From: Streptomyces griseoviridis
GTDB lineage: Bacteria; Actinomycetota; Actinomycetes; Streptomycetales; Streptomycetaceae
Length of the DNA: 39,657 nucleotides
NCBI GenBank assembly: GCA_014649155.1
Contig: BMSM01000041.1
Span: 1 to 39,657 of the forward strand
Direction: 5' to 3'
The notes under the pieces are model-generated. The model did no database searches and was not told the DNA's origin. It worked only from the letters and a program-made list of their open reading frames with translations. Below, one piece after another: positions 32,207 through 39,657 of this stretch. Made by a program: the position numbers and the translations under genes. Position 1 is the stretch's first letter. Each line of letters starts with the position of its first letter.

Positions 32207-32316
32207 CGGCGGGGGCTCCTCAGAACGGGGGGCGGGAAGCGGCTGGTGGGAGGGGTGTCAACCGCTCGATGGTACGTGGGGGCGCGGACCGTCGATGTCC
32301 CGCCCCGGCGTGCGAG

Positions 32317-32374
32317 CGGTCCCGGCGGGGAGGGCGGTCCCGACCGGGAAGACGGTCCCGGACGGGCGGTCCGG
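32317..32374. repeat. Iterated CGGTCCCG boxes upstream of cbiZ
   Basis: CGGTCCCG occurs at 32317-32324, 32335-32342 and 32353-32360, exactly 18 bp apart. A fourth, imperfect copy CGGTCCGG lies at 32367-32374. The linkers are also partly similar (GGGGAGGG / CGGGAAGA). The array lies about 110-170 bp upstream of cbiZ, downstream of the ku stop codon. Confidence 0.7.
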
Positions 32375-32448
32375 GGCGTCATGGTCCCTCGGGCCGGCCC
32401 CGGTGGTACGGCGGCGCCCGCGTGACGGCCGTGCTCGCCCCGGAGGGG

Positions 32449-33543
32449 TCAGGCCGCGCTCCTCGCCCGGCCCCGGCCCCGGCGCTCCGGACCGGTCAGG
32501 GCGTCGATCAGCTCCTCGCGGGTCATCTGGGAGCGGCCGGGGACGGCCTGTTCGGTGGCCCTCCGGTACAGCTCCGCCTTGGTCAGCCGGTGCAGTTCGT
32601 CCTTCCCTTCGGCACCCTCGCGCCCGCCGCGTGGCCGCTCGCCACGTCCGTGTCCGGGGCTCCCGCCCTTGCCTCGTTCGGCCGTGCGGCCCGTGCCCCG
32701 GCCGGGCTTCTTCGCACGGCCGGCGTCCTCGCCGCGCTGGCCGGCGCGGCCCTCTCCGCCGGTACCGCCGGCCTGGTGGAGGCTGCTCTCGAGGAGGGCC
32801 ATCAGGTCGACGACGTCGGTGGCGCGGGGCGGTTCCTGGGCCGTCGCGATCTCCCGGCCGGCCGCCTTGTCCCGGACCAGCTCGCGGACCCGGTCCCGGT
32901 AGGTGTCGTGGTACCGCTCCGGCTCCCACGGCCCGCTCATCGCGTCGATCAGCCGTACCGCCATGTCCAGTTCCTTGCCGCGCCCGGCCCGTTCGGCGGG
33001 GAGGCCGGGCAGTTCGCGGGCGGGGTCGCGGACCTCGTCCGCCCAGTGCAGGGTCTGCATGACCAGGTGGTCCGCCTCGGCGCGCAGGGCCGTGAGGTAC
33101 TGCTTGTTGCGCATCACGACGGTGGCGATGCCGGCCTTGCCGGTATCGGCCAGGGCCGCGCGGAGCAGTTCGTAGACCTTGCCGTACTCCTCGCCCCTGG
33201 GGGCGACGTAGTAGGTGCGGTCGAAGTAGACGGGCTCGATGTCCGAGAGGTCGACGAAGTCGGTGATGTCGACGGTCCGGGAGCGGCCCGGGGCGATCGA
33301 GTCGAGTTCGTCGGGCTCGACCACCACGTAGTCGCCCTCGTCCAGTTCGTATCCCTTGACGATGTCCCGGGAGGAGACCTCGTCGCCGGTACGCTCGTTG
33401 ACGCGCCGGTTGCGGACGCGGTCGGCGGTGTCGCGCTGCAACTGGTGGAAGTGGACGGTGTGGTCCTCGGTCGCGGTGAACAGGGCGACCGGCACGCTGA
33501 CCAGCCCGAAGGTGATCACACCGGTCCAGATCGCGCGTGCCAT
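32449..33543 (-). CDS. ku: Ku, non-homologous end-joining DNA-end-binding protein
   Basis: 364 residues. The start is ATG at 33543 (ARAIWTGVITFGLVSVPVAL), the invariant N-terminus of bacterial Ku, with GGAGGAG upstream. The Ku core runs to about 255 and includes VHFHQLQRD, RNRRVNERTGDEVSSRDIVK, GYELDEGDYVVVEP, VMRNKQYLTALRAE and LHWADEVRDP. The C-terminus is a Lys/Arg/Gly-rich extension followed by a HeH/SAP-like helix pair (LTKAELYRRATEQAVPGR, then SQMTREELIDAL) at about 315-355. This extended tail binds DNA and is typical of Streptomyces Ku. LigD is not adjacent. Ku forms a homodimer on double-strand ends in the cytoplasm. Confidence 0.93.
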   Translation of the reverse strand: MARAIWTGVITFGLVSVPVALFTATEDHTVHFHQLQRDTADRVRNRRVNERTGDEVSSRDIVKGYELDEGDYVVVEPDELDSIAPGRSRTVDITDFVDLSDIEPVYFDRTYYVAPRGEEYGKVYELLRAALADTGKAGIATVVMRNKQYLTALRAEADHLVMQTLHWADEVRDPARELPGLPAERAGRGKELDMAVRLIDAMSGPWEPERYHDTYRDRVRELVRDKAAGREIATAQEPPRATDVVDLMALLESSLHQAGGTGGEGRAGQRGEDAGRAKKPGRGTGRTAERGKGGSPGHGRGERPRGGREGAEGKDELHRLTKAELYRRATEQAVPGRSQMTREELIDALTGPERRGRGRARSAA

Positions 33544-33724
33544 GGCCGTCCGCTCCTCCTGCCGTACCGCTCCGCCGCCGTACCGCCCGTCCCGCGGGAC
33601 GCGTCCGCGCCCCGGGGCCGCTCGGCGGGCCGTCCGTTCCGACCACGCTGGCACTCCGGGGGCCGGAGCGCGCGCCGGGCGCGGGCGGGCGGAGTACGCG
33701 GCGGGGGCATGCGGGGGATGCCGG

Positions 33725-34747
33725 TCAGCGGCCGGGCGGGTCGGCCCGGCGTACCGCCCGTTCGGCCTCGCGGGCCGTCTGTTCCGCCTCGGTCAGGGCG
33801 TGGGCCGCCGTATGCTGCCGTTCCTCGGCCCGCCGCTGCTCCCGGTCGGCACGCCGGGCCTCCGTACGGGCCTCTTCCAGCCGTCGCCGCGCCTCGGTCA
33901 CCCGCTGCCGGGCCTCCTCGTGCCGCTCGCGGGCCCGGTCGAGCGCGGTGTCCGCCTGCGCCGCCTCGGCCCGCGCGGCGGACCGGCGCCGCGCCGCCTC
34001 CTCGGCCGCCTTCCGGGCCCGGTCGAGCCGCTCCTGCCGGGCCCGGCGGCGTGCGGCCAGTTCGTCCCCGGCACGGTCGTGCCGGGCACGGACGGCCGGC
34101 CGGTCCGCCGGTTTCCCGCGCCGTGCCGCCCGGCCTTCCTCCCGCCCCTCGCGCACGGGCGCCGGCGGGGGTGCGGCGAGGTCGCCCACGGGGAACGCCG
34201 ACGGAGGGGTGAGGGCGGTGTGCAGACGGCCGGCGGCCCACCGGTCGGCGGACTCCTCGTCGGCCAGGACCGCGCCGAGGGTCGACTCGACCTCCTGCCG
34301 GACCGCCGCGGAGAGCGGGTGGCCGGCCGCGTCGGCCAGGTCGGCGGCCTGCCGGGCCAGGGCGGTGACGAGCCGCCGCTGGGCGGTCAGCGACTTCAGC
34401 TCGGCGGCGTCCAGGGTTCGGTAGGCGGCGCGCAGGGCGCGGCCCAGTTCCAGCAGCCGCGCGGACTCCTCCGGCCGGGACCGCAGCAGGAGATTGGCCG
34501 CCCAGGCCGCCAGGGTGGGCCGGCGGGCCTGCTGGACGAGGCGGGCGTCCGCCGCGCGGCCGGCCGTCCTGGCCTCGGCGGCCAGTTCCTCGCGGCGGGC
34601 GACGAAACGCGGCGGCGGGGTGGCGTACAGCTCGTCGAGGGCAGTGTCCGCGGTGCCGGTCCCGGGGTCCGCCCCACCGGCACCGGAACCGGCCCGGCCG
34701 CCGCTGCCGCCGTCCGCGCGGCGCGCGCTTCTGCGTTGCACGGACAC
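33725..34747 (-). CDS. Coiled-coil hypothetical protein upstream of ku
   Basis: About 340 residues from GTG at 34747 (another GTG at 34741 is equally possible). The N-terminal half is helical with a conserved-looking block: LDELYATPPPRFVARREELA, then RRPTLAAWAANLLLRSRPE and LGRALRAAYRTLDAAELKSL. The C-terminal half (about 200-335) is a long Arg/Glu/Ala coiled coil with heptad-like repetition (DRARERHEEARQRVTEARRR). No catalytic motif is seen. It is encoded in the same direction as ku, about 180 bp upstream, so a link to DNA ends or nucleoid structure is conceivable but unproven. Confidence 0.7.
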   Translation of the reverse strand: MSVQRRSARRADGGSGGRAGSGAGGADPGTGTADTALDELYATPPPRFVARREELAAEARTAGRAADARLVQQARRPTLAAWAANLLLRSRPEESARLLELGRALRAAYRTLDAAELKSLTAQRRLVTALARQAADLADAAGHPLSAAVRQEVESTLGAVLADEESADRWAAGRLHTALTPPSAFPVGDLAAPPPAPVREGREEGRAARRGKPADRPAVRARHDRAGDELAARRRARQERLDRARKAAEEAARRRSAARAEAAQADTALDRARERHEEARQRVTEARRRLEEARTEARRADREQRRAEERQHTAAHALTEAEQTAREAERAVRRADPPGR

Positions 34748-35017
34748 CAGGCTCCACCGGACCGCCCCGCGGCGCACGCGGTACGCCCGCCCGCCCTGAC
34801 CGGCCCGCACCGGCGCACGCCGCACGCGGAACACGCGCTCCTCAGCCGGACCGTGCCCGTTCCCGCGACACGCGCGGTACGCCGCACACCCCGGCCGGTC
34901 CCCGCCCCCGCCCGGTGGCACGCCCGTCCAGGACTCGGACGCCCCAGCAACAGCATGTCGCTTACATCTACCGTGGACCGCCGGACGGCGCAGTCCGGGA
35001 CCGAGAGGAGTTCACGC

Positions 35018-35899
35018 ATGGCCGGGGAGTTCGCGGAGCACACGGGGAACGGCCAGGAGAGGGCCGTCGTCCTCCTCCGGGACGTCAGCGTCCGCCGCTT
35101 CACCACCGACCAGGTGATCCTGGACGCCGTCGACTGGTCCGTACGTCCCGGGGAGCACTGGGCCCTGCTGGGCGCCAACGGCGCCGGCAAGACCACCCTG
35201 CTGCGGCTGCTGGGCGCGCTGATGCACCCCACGACCGGCACGGTCGACGTCCTGGGCGCCCGCCTCGGCCGGGTCGACGTGCGGGAGCTGCGCGCCCGGA
35301 TCGGCCACGTCTCCTCGGCGCAGCGGGTGCCGGAGAACCTCGGCGCGCACACCGTCGTCCTGACGGGCCACACCGGCACCGTGCAGCCGCTGTGGCGCGC
35401 TTACGACGACGAGGTCCGGCAGCGGGCCCACGAACTCCTGGCCGAGCTGGGCATCAAAGAGCTGGCGGACCGCCCGTACGGCGTGTGCTCGGGCGGTCAG
35501 CGGGCCCGGGTGCTGATCGCCCGCGCGCTGATGGCCGACCCGGCGCTGCTGCTCCTGGACGAGCCGTTCAACGCCCTCGACCTGCCCTCCCGGGAGGATC
35601 TCGTCGAGGCCCTGCACCAGCTCGCGGAAGGGCGGCCGCGGCTGGCCACGGTGACGGTGACGCATCACCTGGAGGAGTTGTCCCCGGTGGTCGGTCACGC
35701 GCTGCTGCTGCGCGAGGGACGGGTCCTGGCCAGCGGACCGGTGTCGGAGGTGCTGACCGACGACGGCCTCACCGCCTGCTTCGGGCGGCCGATCAGGGTG
35801 GCCCGGCGCGAGGGCCGGTGGGCGGCGTGGTCCGGCCGTTCCGGGACCACCGCCACGGCAGCCCACTCCCCCGCCCGGACACCCTTCCGGCCGGCGTGA
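35018..35899 (+). CDS. ABC transporter-type ATPase, ModF/PhrA-like
   Basis: A 293-residue soluble ATPase with a single nucleotide-binding domain: Walker A GANGAGKTT at 52-60, Q-loop region IGHVSSAQRV, signature CSGGQRARVLIARAL, Walker B LLLLDEPFNAL and H-loop VTHHLEEL. The C-terminal stretch ending in FGRPIRVARREGRW is typical of the ModF/photorepair-protein-like stand-alone ATPases rather than of ABC importers. No permease or binding protein gene is adjacent. ATG at 35018 with GAGAGGAG upstream; the frame is open far upstream, but that is only high-GC read-through. Confidence 0.85.
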   Translation: MAGEFAEHTGNGQERAVVLLRDVSVRRFTTDQVILDAVDWSVRPGEHWALLGANGAGKTTLLRLLGALMHPTTGTVDVLGARLGRVDVRELRARIGHVSSAQRVPENLGAHTVVLTGHTGTVQPLWRAYDDEVRQRAHELLAELGIKELADRPYGVCSGGQRARVLIARALMADPALLLLDEPFNALDLPSREDLVEALHQLAEGRPRLATVTVTHHLEELSPVVGHALLLREGRVLASGPVSEVLTDDGLTACFGRPIRVARREGRWAAWSGRSGTTATAAHSPARTPFRPA

Positions 35900-36467
35900 A
35901 CCGGCGCCGGCCCCGGGTGACGGCCACCGCGGATCACGGCAGCCGACGGCTGTCGCCCAGGGGACCGTCGTCCGGGACCGTGCGGGGGGCTTCGCGGTCC
36001 CGTGCGGCGATGCCCCGCTGCCCACGGACAGATCGGAGCGAGACATCCGGTCCTGGCTCGCCGACTGGAACGAGCACCCCAGCGGACCAGCTCGTCCACG
36101 CCCGCAGGGCCGGTGAGGTCATGGGACTGAGCCGAGGGAGGCAACCGTCTGCCCCCACCCGGCGGCCTGCATCTGGAAGGGTCCGTGCACACCTCGCGCC
36201 GTGGCGGTGAGGCTCAGACCTCCACCCCTGCTCTCGCGCGTCGACCCCCTCCATGGCGAAGGCCGCCGGACCCCACCAGGGCCTTGAGCCAGCATCCGGT
36301 GCCGGCAGCGAACGGTGTGCCCCGACAGCCGCGTCTTCACCGCCGGAGGCGGCTGCCCGACCAGGACCTCGCGCTACCGGCCCCGTCGAAATCGCGCCCG
36401 GCCCTGGCCGATGAGACTCCCGCCGGCTCTGCCGCCTGAAGCAGCACCGCCGCCGGGGCGAGGAGGA
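35900..36467. other. Gene-poor stretch with degenerate sequence
   Basis: 568 bp between the ABC ATPase and the epoxide hydrolase. No intact gene with a ribosome site is seen on either strand. Apart from a short transposase-like fragment near its start, the rest reads as short frames without codon bias. It is probably a scar of past insertions and deletions. Confidence 0.5.
36009..36092 (+). pseudogene. Possible IS630-type transposase C-terminal remnant
   Basis: In one frame the sequence reads LPTDRSERDIRSWLADWNEH then PSG. It resembles the end of IS630-family DDE transposases, where an acidic residue-DIR-W-x4-WN-x-NP block precedes the conserved PFVWTKTADEIL. That last block is not present in frame; a loosely similar ADQLVHA lies in another frame just downstream. 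No start, upstream domain or inverted repeats are visible, so this is only a scrap if the reading is right. Confidence 0.35.
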
Positions 36468-37589
36468 TCACAGGGACGCAGAGCCCCGCCTCGCCAGACC
36501 CACCGCCGTGCGGATGCCGGCGGCGTACTCCGACGGGCGCTCCCAGGCGGCGAAGTGACCGCCGGCGGGCTCCTCTGTCCAGGAGCGGACGTCGAAGAAG
36601 CGTGCCGCGAACTCGCGGGGCGCGTTGACGAGGTCCTTCGGGAAGATCGTGAATGCCGTGGGGACGTCGATGCGTCCGGTCGGTTTCGCCGCGCTCTCGG
36701 CGTAGGGAGTGAAGGAGGTGCCGATGGCGCCGCTGACCCAGTATGCGGTGATCCATGTGAGCAACTCGTCCCGGGTGAACACCGTTTCCACATCGCCGCC
36801 GCAGTCGGTCCACGCCCGCAGCTTCTCCAGGATCCAGGCGGCCAAGCCCGCGGGCGAGTCACCGAGGGCCACCGTCAACGTGTGCGGTCTGGTGGCCTGT
36901 TCGTGCATGTAACCGCCCTCCGTGGCCTGCCAGTGGTGACCGTGCCGGACGTATGCCCGCTCCGCGTCTGACAGGTCCTTCGGCGGGTCCACCAGGAAGT
37001 GGTACTGCGACACGTCCGTCAGGTGCAGGGCGGCGACGCGGTCGGGGTGGGCAGCGGCCAGCGCCTCGGCGACGTCGCAGCCCACATCACCGGCGGACAC
37101 GACGTAACGCTCGTAGCCGAGCCCGGTCATCGCGTCGGCGATCGCTTCGGCCATGTCCCGGGACGACATACCGCGGCGGGCGACAGGGGCGGCGAACGGG
37201 AAGCCGGGCAGGGCCGGGACGACTACGTGGAGGTCGGGCAGCAGGGGCCACACCCTCTCGAACCGCAGGACGGAATCGGGCCACCCGTGCAGGAGCACCA
37301 CCGCGACCGCGTCGGCGCGGGCCGCTCGCAGATGAAGCGCACGTACCGGTGCGTCGCCCCGGCCGGTGAGGACCCATGGCAGGGCGCGGAGCCGGGCTTC
37401 GTGCTCGCGCCAGTCGTAGGAGCGGGCCCAGTAGGAGATGAGGTCCGCGAGGTAGGCGCCGTCGACACCGCGCGCCCATCCCGGCCCGGTGGGAACGTCG
37501 ACCCGGCGGTAGCCGCGCAGGCGCAGGCGCAGGTCGTCGAGGACCGACTGCTCCACGACGGGGGCAGCGGCCTGTTCCGTGCTGATCAT
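36468..37589 (-). CDS. Epoxide hydrolase, alpha/beta fold
   Basis: A 373-residue enzyme. ATG at 37589 with GAGAGGA upstream. The N-terminal EHN domain (DDLRLRLRGYRRVDVPTGPGW, then YLADLISYWARSYDWREHEARL) is followed by the alpha/beta-hydrolase core. The oxyanion motif is HGWPDS, the nucleophile Asp lies in SAGDVGCDVAEAL where GGDWG is usual, the cap region contains DLSDAERAY, and the C-terminal catalytic His is in GGHFAAWERP. This follows the microsomal/juvenile-hormone-type epoxide hydrolases found in Streptomyces. The natural substrate is unknown. It appears monocistronic. Confidence 0.87.
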   Translation of the reverse strand: MISTEQAAAPVVEQSVLDDLRLRLRGYRRVDVPTGPGWARGVDGAYLADLISYWARSYDWREHEARLRALPWVLTGRGDAPVRALHLRAARADAVAVVLLHGWPDSVLRFERVWPLLPDLHVVVPALPGFPFAAPVARRGMSSRDMAEAIADAMTGLGYERYVVSAGDVGCDVAEALAAAHPDRVAALHLTDVSQYHFLVDPPKDLSDAERAYVRHGHHWQATEGGYMHEQATRPHTLTVALGDSPAGLAAWILEKLRAWTDCGGDVETVFTRDELLTWITAYWVSGAIGTSFTPYAESAAKPTGRIDVPTAFTIFPKDLVNAPREFAARFFDVRSWTEEPAGGHFAAWERPSEYAAGIRTAVGLARRGSASL

Positions 37590-38230
37590 GTTCGGTCGTC
37601 CTCTCGTTCCTCTGGAGCGTGTCCCATGTCCGCGATCCGGTGACGTCCGGAAGGCTCTCGGAAGGGGTGTGCCCCGGAGGGCGTGCACCGAGACGGTTGA
37701 TCATCCGGGTGCGGACCCGGGGTGGTGCGGCCGCCGGGGTGCCATGGCTGCCGTGCCCCGGGCCGTCGTCTCCGTCCTGTCCCTGGGCGCGGCGGCAGCC
37801 GGCAGCGGCGGTCAGCTGTCCTTGGCTCCGGCGCCACGGGCACAAATGCGTTCGTCTCCTCGCGGCCGGAGCCGTCCTCGCTCACGCGACGGGATCAGTT
37901 CCAGGCCAGTCGGCCGAGGAGTTCGTCAGACGCCATCCGGGTGTGCCGGTCAGTTCCGGGATCGCGTGCGCCGGGCCGAGTGGAGGCTGCGCGCCGTTAC
38001 GCCGACTCCTGGCGAACGGTCAAGACTTCCCCGGGTCGCGAAGGGAGCGCTCTCCGGTCAAGTCCGCGACAGCCTGTCACAGTTGCCTCACGTGTCGCGC
38101 GGACCGGTCTCATCGTCGGAAAGGCTCACCGTCGCCGGCACCACCCCGCGCGCCGACGCTCTCACCAGGGCACGGACACCGGAACTCGGGCGCCCCGTGC
38201 CACCGGACCCGGACCGACGGAGGACCGACG
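37590..38230. other. 641-bp intergenic region
   Basis: Between the epoxide hydrolase start and the M23 peptidase start, which are divergent. No open frame here has convincing codon bias together with a ribosome site. The sequence must contain both promoters. A TTGACC with TAACGG 18 bp downstream can be read on the minus strand near 38000-38030, and GGTCAAG occurs twice around 38018 and 38056. I see no riboswitch or tRNA. Confidence 0.5.
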
Positions 38231-39541
38231 TTGACCTATAGACGCCGCAGAATCGTTCGAGCGCTCCTCACCTGGACCCTGGCCCTCGGGCTGGGCACCA
38301 GCGCCACGGCGGCCGTCCACGCCGGCGCGCTCCGCACCGGCGAGAGCCCGAGCACCGTGCGCGCCGCGGCAGCTGACGCCGACTGCTCCGGTTCCGTGTC
38401 CGTCTACGGCGCCCTCGCCGACGGCCGGCTGACGTACTCCCAGATCGATCCCTCCACCGGCAACCGCATCAAGACCCACATAGGCCCCGATCTCGGTTTC
38501 GAGCCCAGAGCCCTGGCGACGCTGAACTTCAACACCGTCCTCGCCACCGACGCGTCGGGAACCCTCTACCGGATCGACGTCAAGACCAACAACCTCTCCC
38601 TCGCACTGATGAGCGCTCCCACGCCGATCGGGACGGGCTGGACCCACGACAAGCTCGTCCATGACGGCCACGGGCACCTCTACGGCACCGCGGGCGGGGT
38701 GCTGCTGCAGTACCTCGTCTCGCAGCCCAAGCCGGCCGGGTCCCAGCACATCGGCCAGCGTCGTGAGATCGGCGGCGGCTTCGTCCTGAAGGCGCTGACC
38801 TCCACCGGGGACGACCGGCTTCTGGCCAACGCCGCCGACGGCCGGCTGCTGGAGTACCGGATCGATGACGCGGGGGACTGGACCGGGAGGCAGCTCGTCG
38901 CGTCCGGCTGGTCGGGCTTCGACAAACTCGTGTCACCCGGCGGCGGCCTCTACTACGGGGTCACCTCGGCGGGAGGCATGTACTGGTACCAGGACCTCGA
39001 CCCCGACGACGGCTCGGGCAGCGACATCGTCTACCACACCGACGATCCGGTCGATCCCTCCGGATGGACGCAGACCCTGCTCTCCGCCGAACCGGAGACC
39101 GCCGACTGCGTCGGCCGGCAGTACGCCTACGTCCTCCCCCGGTCGGCCGTCCCGCGCAGCGAACTGGACGACCCGCACCACGACTACGCGGCGATCGACA
39201 TCCAGGTCCCCATCGGCACCCCCGTCTACGCCGTCACCCGCGGCACCGTGGGCCACATCGACGGCGGCTTCGGCAACGGCGTCACCCTGACCGACGCAGG
39301 TGGCGTCACGTACATCTACGGTCACCTTGACTCCCGGGCCGTCGGAGCCGGGACCACCGTCACCCCCGGCCAGTACCTCGGCGAGTCCGGCAACACGGGC
39401 CAGTCCACCGGACCGCACCTCCACTTCGAGATCCGCGTCGGCGGCGTCAAGCACTGCCCGCAGCGACTGCTCCTCGCCCTCTACGACAACACCACCCCAC
39501 CGGCCCCGAGTTCTCTGCCCACCACCGGCTGCTCCTACTGA
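38231..39541 (+). CDS. Secreted M23 peptidase with N-terminal tachylectin-like domain
   Basis: 436 residues from TTG at 38231 with GGAGGA 6 nt upstream. A signal peptide (RRRRIVRALLTWTLALGLG) ends around residue 30-45. Residues 52-290 form repeated beta-sheet blades of the tachylectin/propeller type (YGALADGRLTYSQID; HDKLVHDGHGHLYGTAGG; ANAADGRLLEYRID; FDKLVSPGGGLYYGV). The C-terminal 130 residues are a LytM/M23 zinc peptidase: H317 and D323 in HHDYAAIDI, GHLDSRAVGAG, and H396-x-H398 in GPHLHFEIR. All zinc-binding positions are present. It should cut peptidoglycan or another protein cross-bridge outside the cell, with the propeller as a binding module. Confidence 0.88.
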   Translation: MTYRRRRIVRALLTWTLALGLGTSATAAVHAGALRTGESPSTVRAAAADADCSGSVSVYGALADGRLTYSQIDPSTGNRIKTHIGPDLGFEPRALATLNFNTVLATDASGTLYRIDVKTNNLSLALMSAPTPIGTGWTHDKLVHDGHGHLYGTAGGVLLQYLVSQPKPAGSQHIGQRREIGGGFVLKALTSTGDDRLLANAADGRLLEYRIDDAGDWTGRQLVASGWSGFDKLVSPGGGLYYGVTSAGGMYWYQDLDPDDGSGSDIVYHTDDPVDPSGWTQTLLSAEPETADCVGRQYAYVLPRSAVPRSELDDPHHDYAAIDIQVPIGTPVYAVTRGTVGHIDGGFGNGVTLTDAGGVTYIYGHLDSRAVGAGTTVTPGQYLGESGNTGQSTGPHLHFEIRVGGVKHCPQRLLLALYDNTTPPAPSSLPTTGCSY

Positions 39542-39657
39542 CCCGCCGTGGGACACGGCCTCCGTGCGCGCTGCCGAGCGTGCTGGGTTCCGACGTGGGG
39601 GGGTGCCTCTATGTTCTTTGTCAAGCCTGAGTGGCTCATGCGGCGGCCGGCTCGGGG
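39542..39657. other. Window end, no gene recognised
   Basis: 116 bp after the M23 gene. Positions around 39610-39635 are unusually AT-rich for the window (TCTATGTTCTTTGTCAAG); read on the minus strand this contains TTGACA. It may be the edge of a promoter or of a mobile element lying beyond the window. Confidence 0.3.

Noticed and set aside
32207..32448. Cobalamin riboswitch upstream of cbiZ
   Set aside because: No B12-box-like segment or the usual paired elements are seen; only the CGGTCCCG repeats are present.
1..39657. CRISPR array or integrated phage/plasmid
   Set aside because: No regularly spaced long repeats, no cas, integrase, capsid or replication genes; the tRNA-like gene has no integrase or duplicated 3' end beside it.

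Overview
The window is about 72% G+C by eye, with strong G/C bias in third codon positions, frequent GTG/TTG starts and GGAGG-type ribosome binding sites. Together with the gene families present (an RsbW-type ATPase, an Rpf-like transglycosylase, Tat-exported glycoside hydrolases, actinobacterial Ku) this points to a Streptomyces chromosome or a close relative. It reads as an accessory catabolic region carrying a few housekeeping genes. I see no prophage, CRISPR array or biosynthetic gene cluster.

Layout. 1-2650: a PLP-dependent enzyme cut by the window edge, an anti-sigma-type ATPase, a small Cys-rich protein, an SDR oxidoreductase and a small membrane protein. 2683-5965: a sialic-acid-type module, an N-acetylneuraminate lyase-like aldolase followed by a NanT-like transporter. 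A perfect 22-bp palindrome overlaps its promoter, while the divergent FadR-type regulator gene is broken by two frameshifts. 6040-8817: a PepSY lipoprotein, a one-domain Rpf-like transglycosylase, an isochorismatase-like hydrolase and a TauE/SafE permease. 8827-14173: a TetR gene divergent from an operon of acyl-CoA synthetase, acyl-CoA dehydrogenase and alkylsulfatase, which looks like a route from alkyl sulfate esters into beta-oxidation. 14181-18525: an MFS transporter, a cytochrome P450, a minus-strand cloverleaf that folds as an unusual tRNA-Gly(TCC), and a GlcD-type FAD oxidase.

18652-27935 holds a three-gene operon of large secreted glycoside hydrolases (GH127, GH106 and GH78 in transcription order). 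Their combined specificities (beta-L-arabinofuranose and alpha-L-rhamnose) suggest attack on pectic rhamnogalacturonan or arabinose/rhamnose-decorated glycans. Two LacI-type palindromes lie upstream. 28174-31435: phosphoglucomutase with a strong terminator, a Lys/Thr/Ala-rich repeat protein, and a membrane protein with a possible nuclease-like fold. 31460-35899: a stand-alone adenosylcobinamide amidohydrolase preceded by 18-bp iterated repeats, the DNA-end-binding protein Ku, a coiled-coil protein and an ABC ATPase. 35900-39657: a gene-poor stretch with a possible IS630 transposase scrap, an epoxide hydrolase, and a secreted M23 peptidase with an N-terminal propeller-like domain.

The items most worth a second look are the tRNA-Gly-like gene (C37, G55), the orphaned operator of the sialate module, the GH127/GH106/GH78 operon with an altered GH127 metal site, and the alkyl sulfate operon. 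All assignments are by eye; no database search was run.
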